Source: Ornithobacterium rhinotracheale (GTDB lineage Bacteria > Bacteroidota > Bacteroidia > Flavobacteriales > Weeksellaceae). From it: a stretch of DNA of 64,000 nt. The translations under genes were made by a program, and so were the position numbers. The stretch lies in assembly GCF_004088395.1 (NCBI RefSeq), contig NZ_CP035107.1, forward strand, positions 1,317,001 through 1,381,000, in the 5' to 3' direction. The notes beneath the pieces are model-generated. The model was given only the letters and a program-made list of their open reading frames with translations. It ran no database searches and had not been told where the DNA came from. Positions 53,526 to 63,576 of the stretch are shown one piece after another. Positions within the stretch are counted from its first letter, which is position 1; the number at the start of each line of letters is the position of its first letter.

Positions 53526-54536
53526 ATGACAACAGCTTTAACCCCAAAAGATTTTGTATCAGACCAAGAGGTTAAATGGTGCCCAGGTTGTGGCGACTAT
53601 TCAATCTTAAAACAAATGCAATCCGTATTACCAAATTTAGGAATCCCTAGAGAAAACATCGTCTTTATATCTGGTATCGGGTGCTCATCTCGCTTTCCCT
53701 ATTATATGAACACCTATGGCATGCACAGCATCCATGGGCGTGCTACAGCTGTTGCCACGGGAACTAAAATTGCAAACCCTGAGCTACACATTTGGGTGAT
53801 TACGGGTGATGGTGATAGCCTCTCCATTGGGGGGAATCATTTGATTCACGCACTAAGGCGCAATGTAGACTACAATATTTTAATGTTTAATAATGAAATT
53901 TACGGCCTCACCAAAGGGCAATATTCCCCTACTTCCAAACAAGGGCTAAAAACTAAATCTTCGCCCATGGGCTCTATTGATTACCCATTCAACCCTGCTG
54001 CCATAGCCTTGGGCGCAGAGGGCTCTTTTGTAGCACGAACAATGGACAGAGACCCGCTACACCTACGCCAAATGATGGAGCGTGCCGCTACACACAAAGG
54101 CACAACTTTCTTGGAAGTATACCAAAACTGCCCTATTTTTAACGACGGTATTTTTGAAGAGTTTACCGATAAAAAACAAAGATCAGAAACAGCACTTTAT
54201 GTGGAAGACGGCAAGCCACTCGTCTTCGGGAAAGAAAACGAAAAAGGCATTATTCTCGATGGCATTACGCCAAGGGTGGTCAATTTTAAAGAAGAAGGTT
54301 TAAGCGAAAATGATTTGATGGTGCATGATGAGGAAGATTTAATCAAGGCTGAAATTTTGGCTAGATTTGATTTCATCGGCGGAGAAAATCTTCCGCGCGT
54401 TTTTGGTATTTTCTATGCCAAAGAACGCCCTACTTACGAGGATTTACTTTTAGACCAAATCCACCGAGCCGAGGAACATTCGCAAGAAACCTTAAATCAA
54501 TTACTTTCTGGAGATAATTTCTGGGAAATCAAATAA
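53526..54536 (+). CDS. korB: 2-oxoacid:ferredoxin oxidoreductase beta subunit
   Basis: 336 aa from the ATG at 53526 (a GTG at 53520 is an alternative). Thiamine-diphosphate subunit: VKWCPGCGDYSIL with CxxC, GIGCSSRFPYYMNTYGMHSIHGRA, and the ThDP motif TGDGDSLSIGGNH plus NNEIYGLTKGQ. It decarboxylates 2-oxoglutarate (or a related 2-oxoacid) with ferredoxin as acceptor. The alpha subunit gene, usually adjacent, is not in the window. The M13 peptidase gene follows at 29 bp. Confidence 0.87.
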   Translation: MTTALTPKDFVSDQEVKWCPGCGDYSILKQMQSVLPNLGIPRENIVFISGIGCSSRFPYYMNTYGMHSIHGRATAVATGTKIANPELHIWVITGDGDSLSIGGNHLIHALRRNVDYNILMFNNEIYGLTKGQYSPTSKQGLKTKSSPMGSIDYPFNPAAIALGAEGSFVARTMDRDPLHLRQMMERAATHKGTTFLEVYQNCPIFNDGIFEEFTDKKQRSETALYVEDGKPLVFGKENEKGIILDGITPRVVNFKEEGLSENDLMVHDEEDLIKAEILARFDFIGGENLPRVFGIFYAKERPTYEDLLLDQIHRAEEHSQETLNQLLSGDNFWEIK

Positions 54537-54565
54537 GTGAAATTTAAGTTAAACAAATATATATC

Positions 54566-56665
54566 ATGAAGAAAATCTACTTGCCTCTCTTTGCAGCTCT
54601 CGCCTTGAGCGCCTGCAAAACGGCTCAAATTAAACAAAACACACCGGAACAAAAGGAAATTACTCACGCTAGTGTTCCCCCCACTAAATTAACACCTGCT
54701 CAAAAAGTACATGAAGGTATAGATCCTAATAATATGGATACAAGCGTGCGCCCGCAAGATGATTTCTACAATTTTGTAAACGGAAAATGGATGCAAAAAG
54801 CCAAAGTGCCTGCCGATAGAGGTAGATGGGGCAGTTTTGACCAACTAAGTGAGAAAAACGACAAGGTTTCTCTAAAAATATTAAAAAACCTTTTAAAACA
54901 GCAATTTGCAGAAGGTAGCGAAGAGAAAAAAGTAGCTGATTTGTACCAAAGTATCATGGATACCGTGTCGAGAGATAAAGCAGGTTTAAGCCCTATTCAA
55001 GAGAATTTAGACCGAATTGATAAGGCTAAATCATTAAAAGATATTACCAATTACCTCATCGCTGAAACGCCTTACTATGACAACGAATTATTTAATTTTG
55101 AGATATGGGCTCACCCTAAAAATTCAAACCAAAATGCGTTGTATTTAGGATCTGGAAGTTTGGGCATGAACCGTGATTATTTCCAGAAAAAAGACAAAGA
55201 ATCTCAATCAAAACTAGAAGCCTACCGCGAATATCTGGTAGATCTATTTAAATACATAAAAGACCCAACGCCAGAAAAATCTGCGACAGCGGTTCTAAAT
55301 TTTGAAAAAGAAATCGCAAGTAATTTGCTTGGTTTTGAGGATTTAAGAGATGCCGAAAAACAATACAATCCTGTAAAAACTAAAGATTTAAGCAAATATG
55401 TAAAAAATGTAGATTTGCAAAAATTCTTAAAAGGACAAGGGATAAATATTGATGAAGTTCTAATCCCTGAAATTAAGTACTATAAAAACTTCGATAAGTT
55501 TTACAATCAGAAAAATCTTTTTGCCATCAAAAAATATTTGAAAGCACATGTTGTGAATGGAGCGAGTTCGGCACTAGGAACTGATTTGGATAAATTATAC
55601 TTTAATTTCTATAGCAAAAAACTCAACGGAATTGAGAAAATGCGCGATAGAGATAAGCGTGCACTAAGTATCATCAACAATCGTTTGGGCGAAGCTTTTG
55701 GAAAATTATATGTAAAAGAAGTTTTTCCACCAGAGGCAAAAGAACGCGCTTCTGAAATGATTGGTTATCTTAAAAAATCATATAAAAAACACATCAGCGA
55801 ATCTAGCTGGATGACACCTGCTACCAAACAAAAGGCTCTTGAAAAATTAGATAAATTCACTGTGAAAATTGGGTATCCAGACAAATGGAAAGACTATTCT
55901 GCCGTGGAAATTAAAAACACCCAAGACGGCGGTAGCTACTACCAAAACTTGCAAAATATAGCACACTGGAACTACCAAAAAGACATCGCAAAAATCGGAA
56001 AACCCGTAGACAAAACCGAATGGCATATGCCTCCTCAAACTGTGAACGCATACTACAACCCACCTTACAACGAGATTGTGTTTCCTGCGGCGATTTTGCA
56101 ACCACCTTTCTTCAACTTTAAAGCCGATGCAGGCGTAAACTTCGGAGGAATTGGTGCTGTAATCGGGCACGAAATCTCTCACGGATTTGATGACAGTGGG
56201 GCTAAATTTGACGGCGATGGAAACTTAAACAATTGGTGGACAAAAGAAGATGAAACTAAATTTAACCAATTAGGAAAAGCACTTGCAGCACAATTCAATG
56301 CCTATGAGCCATTCCCAGGAATTAATGTAAATGGAGAAGCAACCCTTGGCGAAAATATTGCTGACCTAGGCGGTGTGAATGTTGCCTACGATGCATTGCA
56401 ACTATATCTAAAAGATCACGGAAATCCTGGCAAGATTGATGGATTTACTCCAGAGCAAAGATTCTTTATCTCTTGGGGAACCATCTGGCGCACAAAAACC
56501 AAAGATGAATCTTTGAAAAATCAAATCAAAACCGATTTCCACGCTCCAGGCATCTACCGTGCTACTGCTCCTCTGGAAAACATCAATGCGTTTTATGAGG
56601 CGTTTAACATTCAGCCGAGCGATAAAATGTATAAATCACCTGAGAAACGCATTGTAATATGGTGA
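54566..56665 (+). CDS. M13 family (neprilysin-like) zinc endopeptidase lipoprotein
   Basis: The 699-aa protein has a lipobox (FAALALSACKTAQ). The zinc site is HEISH at 535-539 with downstream ENIADLGG giving the third ligand and conserved Asp; VNAYYNPPYNEIVFPA precedes it as in PepO. The N-terminal PQDDFYNFVNGKWM is the M13 start. It cleaves oligopeptides in the periplasm or at the cell surface. Confidence 0.92.
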   Translation: MKKIYLPLFAALALSACKTAQIKQNTPEQKEITHASVPPTKLTPAQKVHEGIDPNNMDTSVRPQDDFYNFVNGKWMQKAKVPADRGRWGSFDQLSEKNDKVSLKILKNLLKQQFAEGSEEKKVADLYQSIMDTVSRDKAGLSPIQENLDRIDKAKSLKDITNYLIAETPYYDNELFNFEIWAHPKNSNQNALYLGSGSLGMNRDYFQKKDKESQSKLEAYREYLVDLFKYIKDPTPEKSATAVLNFEKEIASNLLGFEDLRDAEKQYNPVKTKDLSKYVKNVDLQKFLKGQGINIDEVLIPEIKYYKNFDKFYNQKNLFAIKKYLKAHVVNGASSALGTDLDKLYFNFYSKKLNGIEKMRDRDKRALSIINNRLGEAFGKLYVKEVFPPEAKERASEMIGYLKKSYKKHISESSWMTPATKQKALEKLDKFTVKIGYPDKWKDYSAVEIKNTQDGGSYYQNLQNIAHWNYQKDIAKIGKPVDKTEWHMPPQTVNAYYNPPYNEIVFPAAILQPPFFNFKADAGVNFGGIGAVIGHEISHGFDDSGAKFDGDGNLNNWWTKEDETKFNQLGKALAAQFNAYEPFPGINVNGEATLGENIADLGGVNVAYDALQLYLKDHGNPGKIDGFTPEQRFFISWGTIWRTKTKDESLKNQIKTDFHAPGIYRATAPLENINAFYEAFNIQPSDKMYKSPEKRIVIW

Positions 56666-56710
56666 TTCCACTATTTTCTTAAGAAGATTGTTTTTTTAAA
56701 CACAAATATT

Positions 56711-56983
56711 ATGAATGCACTTAAAAACCCAAATGCTACGCTAATTGATCTTAGAAATCAAGACGAGCTAGATGAGTTCGGCTCAATTGAACAAGCTAAA
56801 CACATTCCTCTAATGGAGCTACCTGGCCAATTGGAAGAAGTGAAAAAGTTTAGCTTGCCTATTGTTTTGTTCTGCAAAGCAGGCGGAAGAGCTGAAAAGG
56901 CTAAACAATTCCTTGAATCACAAGGCATCACCGAAGTCTACAATGCTGGTGGCTACGACGATGTAAAAGAGATTTTGGGGTAA
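56711..56983 (+). CDS. Rhodanese-like sulfurtransferase, single domain
   Basis: The 90-aa cytosolic protein starts ATLIDLRNQDELDEFGSI and has the active-site loop FCKAGGRAEKA with the catalytic Cys. It transfers sulfane sulfur; the partner is unknown. Followed by a terminator. Confidence 0.85.
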   Translation: MNALKNPNATLIDLRNQDELDEFGSIEQAKHIPLMELPGQLEEVKKFSLPIVLFCKAGGRAEKAKQFLESQGITEVYNAGGYDDVKEILG

Positions 56984-57007
56984 TTGATTTTCAACTTTTA
57001 AATAATA

Positions 57008-57037
57008 AAAAAGCGCACTCAGATGAGTGTGCTTTTT
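57008..57037 (+). terminator. Intrinsic terminator after the rhodanese gene
   Basis: GCGCACTC / GAGTGTGC with loop AGAT, preceded by an A run and followed by TTTTT, so it could work in both directions. Confidence 0.82.
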
Positions 57038-57193
57038 CTATTTCCATTTTATTCAACCCTAAAATGAAATTACAAAAAAAGTAATAAAGCGTGAATACTT
57101 TAAAGAATTTATTAAATCATATTTAAAGACTTACGTGTAATTTAAAAAATTCTGTAAAAACGATCATCATAATAAATTACCAAAAATAACTTT

Positions 57194-58663
57194 TTACCTT
57201 TCAAACTGAACATTTGGAAGCAGTTTAGGTCTTTCTGGTTCATTTGCTACTTTCCAGCTTGTTCTATAGATCCACTCGGTCATTTTATGCAGCTTTTTAA
57301 AGTTTATATTCTCCGACTCATCTTGTGGCTGGTGGTACTGATGGTGCAACACACTAGTAAAAAACACCGCAGGAATGCCCAACTTGGCATACGGGACATG
57401 GTCGCTACGGAAATAGAAATACTCTGGGTGCTCTGGCAAGTCCCAATCTTTCAAATATTTGAATTTGGTACTTTCGTCATTTGCTTCTTTAGCCCATTTC
57501 ACCAAATCATCTGAATTTTTGTGAGGAGCCTCTCCACCCAAAAGGGCTGCTTCATCGATTTTATTTCTACCTATCATATCACCATTTAGCACTGCTACGA
57601 TGTTTTCTCTTGGCACAACAGGGTGTGCTGAGTGCCATCTAGAGCCTAATAGCCCTCTTTCTTCGGCTCCATGAAAAACAAATAAGATGCTTCGCTTTCC
57701 TGGTTGTTTTTTATACGCTCTCGCTATTGCCAACATTGCTACGCAGGTAGAGGCATTGTCGTCTGCACCATTGTAAATGGTATCGTTTTTCACAGGATGG
57801 CGAATCCCATCATGATCTTGGTGCCCACTTAGCAATACATATTCATTTTTAAGCTTAGGATCTGTGCCTTCAATTTTCCCGATAATGTTCACAGATGGGT
57901 ATTTGTAACTTTCTGTGATGATGTTATACGAAATATGTGGATTGTTTTTCACCCAATTGGTGTGATTTCTATGTATCCAAAAAACGGGAATGCCGTTTGC
58001 CACCTTTTCTCTTAGCCCTTCTACGCCATAGAGTCCTCTTGTCATTTGAGGTAAGACTTCTGCCCAGCTTTTTTCTGAAATATCATCTGTGATAAAAATG
58101 ATTCCCTTTGCTCCTAGTTTTTCTGCAATGGCATAATATTTTTTACGAATGAAGCCTGGGTATCTTCGTTCAAAAAGTGTCATATTTTTGGCAATATCTT
58201 TTTCCGACGCGTTTATTGCCAAAACTTTTCCTTTTAAATCAAATTTAGTAAGCTCCTCTGGCTCGCTCTGTCCTGCATACACGATTTGCCCATCAAAATT
58301 GGCATTCACTACATCTGCCACGAGGATGTCTTTCCAGATTTTAAGCTCATTGTTATTTATTTTTATAAAACTTTGTGGAGCGATCTGGTGGCGATACATA
58401 TCAAAAAACTGAAAGAATGTCCCGTTTTCTCCTGCGGGTTGCATACCTGCTGCTTTTGCCTTGTCTGCCAGCCACATCGATACCTTTAGCTCATCTAAGG
58501 TTCCTGCCTCTCGCCCCCAAAACTCATCTGCCGCGAGCTGATACATGTCTGTTTTAAGGTCTTTTTCTTTAATGGCAGAAACGAGTGGCTGAGGGTATTG
58601 CTGAGCCATCAAAGATGTGGTTGATAAAATGATTGTCAAAAATTTTAATTTGATTTTTTTCAT
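57194..58663 (-). CDS. Secreted M28 family aminopeptidase
   Basis: The 489-aa protein has a signal peptide (FLTIILSTTSLMAQ), a PA-type insert (about 120-240), then the M28 domain with zinc ligands in LLSGHQDHDG, GADDNASTCVAM (Asp) and GAEERGLLGS (Glu pair), and a late His in VLHHQYHQPQDE. It removes N-terminal residues from peptides. It lies downstream of the second SusC/SusD pair on the same strand, which suggests joint use of peptides, though a terminator separates them. Confidence 0.9.
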   Translation of the reverse strand: MKKIKLKFLTIILSTTSLMAQQYPQPLVSAIKEKDLKTDMYQLAADEFWGREAGTLDELKVSMWLADKAKAAGMQPAGENGTFFQFFDMYRHQIAPQSFIKINNNELKIWKDILVADVVNANFDGQIVYAGQSEPEELTKFDLKGKVLAINASEKDIAKNMTLFERRYPGFIRKKYYAIAEKLGAKGIIFITDDISEKSWAEVLPQMTRGLYGVEGLREKVANGIPVFWIHRNHTNWVKNNPHISYNIITESYKYPSVNIIGKIEGTDPKLKNEYVLLSGHQDHDGIRHPVKNDTIYNGADDNASTCVAMLAIARAYKKQPGKRSILFVFHGAEERGLLGSRWHSAHPVVPRENIVAVLNGDMIGRNKIDEAALLGGEAPHKNSDDLVKWAKEANDESTKFKYLKDWDLPEHPEYFYFRSDHVPYAKLGIPAVFFTSVLHHQYHQPQDESENINFKKLHKMTEWIYRTSWKVANEPERPKLLPNVQFER

Positions 58664-58900
58664 ATTTTTTAATTATTTAAACTTTTTCTTGTTTTCTAAG
58701 TTAAATTAAACTCATTGTGCTTTTAAAAACTAACGATATATTGCCCTCGAAAAAAACACTTGTGTTTTTAAAAAAGACACGCGTGTTTTTTAGAAAAATG
58801 TAGTGTGTTTTTGGGAAGCCATGAGCATTCGTTTGCGAAAGATAAAAAAAGGAATTTTAAAATCTTCTATTTTAGCCCAATTTTTAAATTAATTTACATT
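58664..58900. other. Intergenic region with stacked palindromes upstream of the M28 gene
   Basis: At 58751-58812 the motif GTGTTTTT occurs three times. Two copies form inverted repeats: AAAAAACAC-TT-GTGTTTTT, and ACACGCGTGT with A/T arms. No ORF or clear -7 box is visible. Possible operators or structured leader. Confidence 0.45.
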
Positions 58901-58943
58901 CAAAAAACAAATCTTTCCCGCCTCAAGAGGCAGAAAAGATTTG
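58901..58943 (-). terminator. Intrinsic terminator after susD (2)
   Basis: On the minus strand CAAATCTTT ... GCCTC-TT-GAGGC ... AAAGATTTG followed by TTTTTTG; a long two-part stem. Confidence 0.82.
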
Positions 58944-58956
58944 GGATAAATTTAGT

Positions 58957-60441
58957 TTAATATTTATTTTGAACAATTGCTGGGTTATTACTTATTTCAA
59001 AATCTGGGATTTGGAATAAGAATTTAGGGCTATCTGCAGGGAGATTAAATTTGCCAAAGGTGTGATTAGAACCTGGGTAATCTCTCACTAAGGCTAAATG
59101 ATTTCTTTTCAAATCAAACCAAGCGTATCCTTCGCCCCACAATTCTATGCGCTTTTGTAGTAAAATTTCATCTATCAAATCTTGCCCCGATTGGGTTGAT
59201 AATTGATATGCTGTATCTCTTTTGCTCACTAGCTCGAACAACACAGCTCTGGCTTCTGCCTCTCTGCCCAATCTAGCAAGGGCTTCTGCCTCGATAAAGT
59301 AAAGCAATGATGCACGAATGTAAAGCAAATCTCCTTGAAAAAGTGTTGGATCTTTAAATTTAAGATTGGCATAAGGCGGAATGTTTTTCTTTAATTTTCC
59401 TGCCGCAGCATAATAGTAATCAATGGTTGAATCTCCGTTAAACACTTCTTTGCGGTAATCTGTTTCTTTTATGGCATCATACAATCTTTTATCTATACTT
59501 TTATAAATTCTAGCGGCTCCAGCATAACCTTCATTGGTACTATCGAACTGAGAAAATAGGGTTGCATAATAGTTTCGTCCAGAGATGGTACTAGAATTAG
59601 AGTCAAATCCCCAGATGGTTTCTGGATTATTGATGTCTGAAAATCCTGTGCTTGTATATAACTCTTTTCCTGCTAGGGATAGCCCCTCTTTTGCCTGATG
59701 TGCATATTCTGCTGCCTTGGCAAAATCACCTGTTTCTAGATAAATGTCTGCTGCAATTGCTTTTGCCGCTCGCTGGTCTATCTGAACTTTGGATGGTGCC
59801 TTGTAGCCGTCTAATTTTTCAATGGCAGTTTCTATATCTGAAAGAATGTGGGTATATAAATCTTTGAGCGTAGCTCTAGGCAACCCTTTGGACTGATCTT
59901 CTGTGGTATATACTGCTGGCACCGAGAGGGTGTTTTCGTTCCCTACATAAGTCTTGCTATAAAATCTAGACAAGAAGAAGTAAGAATAAGCACGCAAAGC
60001 TAATAGCTGCCCATATGCAAATTTATTTTCTTCGTTTATCCCAGTCTTTTCAATGGATTCCACAAGTCCGTTGATAACAAATATTTTGGAGTATAATGTG
60101 CGCCACACCAAACTCGATGCATAGCCTGAGGATACCTCTCCCGTGTAATCGTAATAAAAGCCTAAGTGCTGCTGCTTTACTTGGATTACATCGTTTGACA
60201 AAAGATCGGCTCCCACTTTTAGAGAATACAGTCCAAAATCTGAGTGTGAACTTGTTCCTGCCGATCCTGTTATGGCTAGATCATAGTATAAGCCGTTTAC
60301 TGCTTTGTCTAGTGCAGTAGGGTCTTGTGAAATTTGTTCTTTACTCACATTACCTTGTGGTTCAAGGTCTAATTCTGATGAGCAAGAAGCTAAAGCTATT
60401 GCAAATCCTATTAAAAATCCTTTATATATCTTTTTTTTCAT
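58957..60441 (-). CDS. SusD/RagB family surface lipoprotein (2)
   Basis: The 494-aa protein has a lipobox (GFAIALASCSSELDLEP). SusD features are LLALRAYSYFFLSRFYSKTY and the C-terminal LLQKRIELWGEGYAWFDLKR. It is the substrate-capture lid for the adjacent SusC barrel, 12 bp downstream of it. The substrate cannot be read, but the M28 peptidase next door points to peptides. Confidence 0.93.
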   Translation of the reverse strand: MKKKIYKGFLIGFAIALASCSSELDLEPQGNVSKEQISQDPTALDKAVNGLYYDLAITGSAGTSSHSDFGLYSLKVGADLLSNDVIQVKQQHLGFYYDYTGEVSSGYASSLVWRTLYSKIFVINGLVESIEKTGINEENKFAYGQLLALRAYSYFFLSRFYSKTYVGNENTLSVPAVYTTEDQSKGLPRATLKDLYTHILSDIETAIEKLDGYKAPSKVQIDQRAAKAIAADIYLETGDFAKAAEYAHQAKEGLSLAGKELYTSTGFSDINNPETIWGFDSNSSTISGRNYYATLFSQFDSTNEGYAGAARIYKSIDKRLYDAIKETDYRKEVFNGDSTIDYYYAAAGKLKKNIPPYANLKFKDPTLFQGDLLYIRASLLYFIEAEALARLGREAEARAVLFELVSKRDTAYQLSTQSGQDLIDEILLQKRIELWGEGYAWFDLKRNHLALVRDYPGSNHTFGKFNLPADSPKFLFQIPDFEISNNPAIVQNKY

Positions 60442-60453
60442 TTTGTTTTAATT

Positions 60454-63400
60454 TTAAAATTTAACATTTAGTCCTAGAGAAACGGTTGCTAAAACTGAAT
60501 AATCATGGGAACTCGGGATACCGTTAAGGCTTAATCTTGGGTCGTATCCTTTTCTTTTCGACCATAAATACAAGTTGCTACCAGAGGCGTAAACAGAAAG
60601 CTCATTTAATTTCAATGATTTTGAAACCACGCTTGGCAAGGTATAGCGTAAGGATACATTTTGTAAACTAACATAGTCTGATTTTATTAAGAATAAATCG
60701 GAATCACTATTTTGAGTTGTCTTATAGTTATCTATCCTTGGCAAAGCGGCATTGGTGTTTTCTGGCGTCCAAGAATTATACACCACATCTGTGTGATAGT
60801 TTGACCCGTAGTTGTTTGAGTGTAAAAGTGCTTGGTAGGTTTCATCGAAGCCCCAACCGCCAAACTGGTATGCAAAGTTTAATGAAAGGGCAAATCGTCC
60901 TATATTTAAATCTGTACCAAATCCTCCGTACACTTTTGGAATGGCTGATTTTCCAATAAATACTTGTTTTGCTTTGCTGTAATCATTTGTTTTGGTAGTA
61001 CGGCTTTCATCTACATACCATAGAGCATCTCCGTTGCTAGGGTCTACGCCTGCAAATTGTCTTAAATAATAATTATAACGATCATACCCTTCTTTTAGGC
61101 GGAAGTATCCTCCACTTGAAATACCTGTTTTTCTTTGTGCTTCTGGCAAGCTAATAATTTTGTTTTTATAATGTGTAGCATTTAAGTTTACAGACCAGCT
61201 CACTTTATCATTTTTTACGATAAAGGCATCGGTAGAAAATTGAACACCTTTGTTTTCTAAATCTCCAATGTTTGCAAGTTTTTGATATCTACCTACATTT
61301 GACACAGGCAAATCTTGCTTATAAATCATATCTGCCACATTTCTTTTGAAATACTCTAGCGAGAACGAAAATCTACCATTAAAGAGTGTAGACTCTATTC
61401 CTGCATTAAAGTTTTTAGAGGTTTCCCAGCGCAAATCTCTGTTTCCTAAGCTAGAAAAAGTTACAATCGGAGTGTCGTTTCCTAGGTTATCTATCTTATA
61501 CAAATCTAAGTAAGGCTGATAAGATCTATACCCTCTTTCATCTAGCAAATAATCATTTCCTTGCTCTCCATAAGAAACTTTTAAACGAAGTGAATTGATG
61601 AAATTAACATTTCTTAAAAAATCTTCTTTTTTCACATTCCACGCTGCACCTAGGCCATAGAATGTCCCCCAGCGGCTTTCTGGTGCAAATACCGAAGAGG
61701 CATCTCTACGAATATTGGCATTGAAATAGTATTTCCCTGCATAATTATACAACAATCTCGACAAATACCCTTCTGTGGCATAATCATATTGAGAGCCTGA
61801 AACATTCCCAATTTTCACGGCATTATTAAATACCAATAAATCTTCTATTAGCAATTCTTGTTTAGAGGCATCAAACTCATTTCCTTGCTCCTTGTTATAC
61901 TCGTGCCCTAGGAGAATTTCAAAAGAGTGCTCTTTCCATTTCTTAGAATAAGTGAGGAGTTGCTGTTGATTTAAGTTATACTCTAATATAGATGATCTGT
62001 ATAAATCCCCTCCAGAAGAGCTAGAAGTACCCCCTATTTTATTTCCAAAACCTAAACCTCTCTGATTGGCTACACTCCCCCCAAAATTATAAGTAAATTC
62101 AAAATCTTTCAAGAAACGATACTTGGCAGAAAGGTTCGAGAAAATTCTATGATAAATCTCGTTATCTTTGTTATAAATACGGTTTCCAATAGGATTCTCA
62201 AACACGGCATAGGAACGAGCCCAGCTATTAGGTCCCTCACCTCCACCATAATCATAGCGCACCTCTCCATTAGGGCGATATACTAGATTAAAGTTGTCAT
62301 CTCTTAAATACACTGGATAAAACGGTGCTATGTTTCTAGCAAAGGCAAAGGGATTGGAAAAACCATAAGACGAACCATTATCCTGCGAAGTATAAGTATA
62401 ATAAAGGTTTGAGGTTAAATTCAAATTATCTGTTAATTTATAGTCTAAATTATTTCTGATTCCGAATCTTTCAAATCCTGAATTAATTAAATATCCTTTA
62501 TCATTTAAATAATTGATTGAGGTATAAGTAGACACTTTCTCGCCCTTGCCTGAAACATTTAAATTAATTTCGTTGCGAGAGGCTGGACGGAACATCTCTC
62601 TCCAATCATCTTGATAACGCAACTTTGCATTTTGATTAAAGTTCCCATTGCTATCAAATAGATTATCAAACGGCACATCATACGCATTATAGACCAAGGT
62701 GTTTTTCAAATTATTGATAGCCCAATCGTGCGCTTGTGCTTCGGATTTTCCAGCGGCAATCTGCCCTACTCGCACTCGTTGATAGTAGGCTGAATAGTAA
62801 TCCTTAGCCGTAGTAAGCACATCATAATCAGCAACGGCTCTAAAGTTTACCCCAGTCTTTACATCTAATTCTACATTCACTCCATTTTTAGTTGCTCTTT
62901 TGGTAGTTACGAGAATCACACCATTAGCTCCACGTGCTCCATACAAGGCGTTTGAAGAAGCATCTTGCAGAAACGAAATATTGGCAATATCCGAAGCGGC
63001 GATACTATTTAAAGAACCAGAATAAGGCACGCCATCTAAAACAATGAGTGGTGAGCTTGAGGCATTAATCGACCCGATTCCTCTAAGTCTTATCGTAGCT
63101 CCAGAACCTGGCTGCCCATTGCTATAAACCTGCACACCAGCCACTTTACCACTCAATCCTTGCACTATATTTCCGTTTTGCAATTCCGATATTTTATCAG
63201 AATTAAGCGTTTGCACAGCACCTGTAATTTCATCTTTTTTCTGTTTTCCAAAAGCCACAGCCACCACTTCATTCAGCTGAACGCTTTCTTCTTCAAGCGT
63301 AATATCTAGGTTGAGTGTTTTTTGATTTTTAAAATCTACTTTCTCTGTTACAGTTTGATACCCAATACGCTTAAACTCCAGCACATCACCCTCTTTTGCC

Positions 63401-63576
63401 TCTATGCTGTAATATCCTTCTGCATTAGTTGTTGTTCCTTTTGTTGTTTTATTTATAAGCACATTCACGCCAGCAATTGGTTGGTAGTACTTATCTGTCA
63501 CAGTTCCTTCTATTTTCTTTTGTGCAAATATCACCGCACTTATAAAGAATATGTATATAAATATTTTTAATTTCAT
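60454..63576 (-). CDS. SusC/RagA family TonB-linked outer membrane protein (2)
   Basis: The 1040-aa protein has a signal peptide (IFIYIFFISAVIFAQ), a carboxypeptidase-regulatory-like domain (IEGTVTDKYYQPIAGVNV), the plug with ATIRLRGIGSINASSSPLIV and FLQDASSNALYGARGANGVI, and a barrel ending VSLGLNVKF. It works as a TonB-dependent gated pore with its SusD partner. Confidence 0.93.
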   Translation of the reverse strand: MKLKIFIYIFFISAVIFAQKKIEGTVTDKYYQPIAGVNVLINKTTKGTTTNAEGYYSIEAKEGDVLEFKRIGYQTVTEKVDFKNQKTLNLDITLEEESVQLNEVVAVAFGKQKKDEITGAVQTLNSDKISELQNGNIVQGLSGKVAGVQVYSNGQPGSGATIRLRGIGSINASSSPLIVLDGVPYSGSLNSIAASDIANISFLQDASSNALYGARGANGVILVTTKRATKNGVNVELDVKTGVNFRAVADYDVLTTAKDYYSAYYQRVRVGQIAAGKSEAQAHDWAINNLKNTLVYNAYDVPFDNLFDSNGNFNQNAKLRYQDDWREMFRPASRNEINLNVSGKGEKVSTYTSINYLNDKGYLINSGFERFGIRNNLDYKLTDNLNLTSNLYYTYTSQDNGSSYGFSNPFAFARNIAPFYPVYLRDDNFNLVYRPNGEVRYDYGGGEGPNSWARSYAVFENPIGNRIYNKDNEIYHRIFSNLSAKYRFLKDFEFTYNFGGSVANQRGLGFGNKIGGTSSSSGGDLYRSSILEYNLNQQQLLTYSKKWKEHSFEILLGHEYNKEQGNEFDASKQELLIEDLLVFNNAVKIGNVSGSQYDYATEGYLSRLLYNYAGKYYFNANIRRDASSVFAPESRWGTFYGLGAAWNVKKEDFLRNVNFINSLRLKVSYGEQGNDYLLDERGYRSYQPYLDLYKIDNLGNDTPIVTFSSLGNRDLRWETSKNFNAGIESTLFNGRFSFSLEYFKRNVADMIYKQDLPVSNVGRYQKLANIGDLENKGVQFSTDAFIVKNDKVSWSVNLNATHYKNKIISLPEAQRKTGISSGGYFRLKEGYDRYNYYLRQFAGVDPSNGDALWYVDESRTTKTNDYSKAKQVFIGKSAIPKVYGGFGTDLNIGRFALSLNFAYQFGGWGFDETYQALLHSNNYGSNYHTDVVYNSWTPENTNAALPRIDNYKTTQNSDSDLFLIKSDYVSLQNVSLRYTLPSVVSKSLKLNELSVYASGSNLYLWSKRKGYDPRLSLNGIPSSHDYSVLATVSLGLNVKF

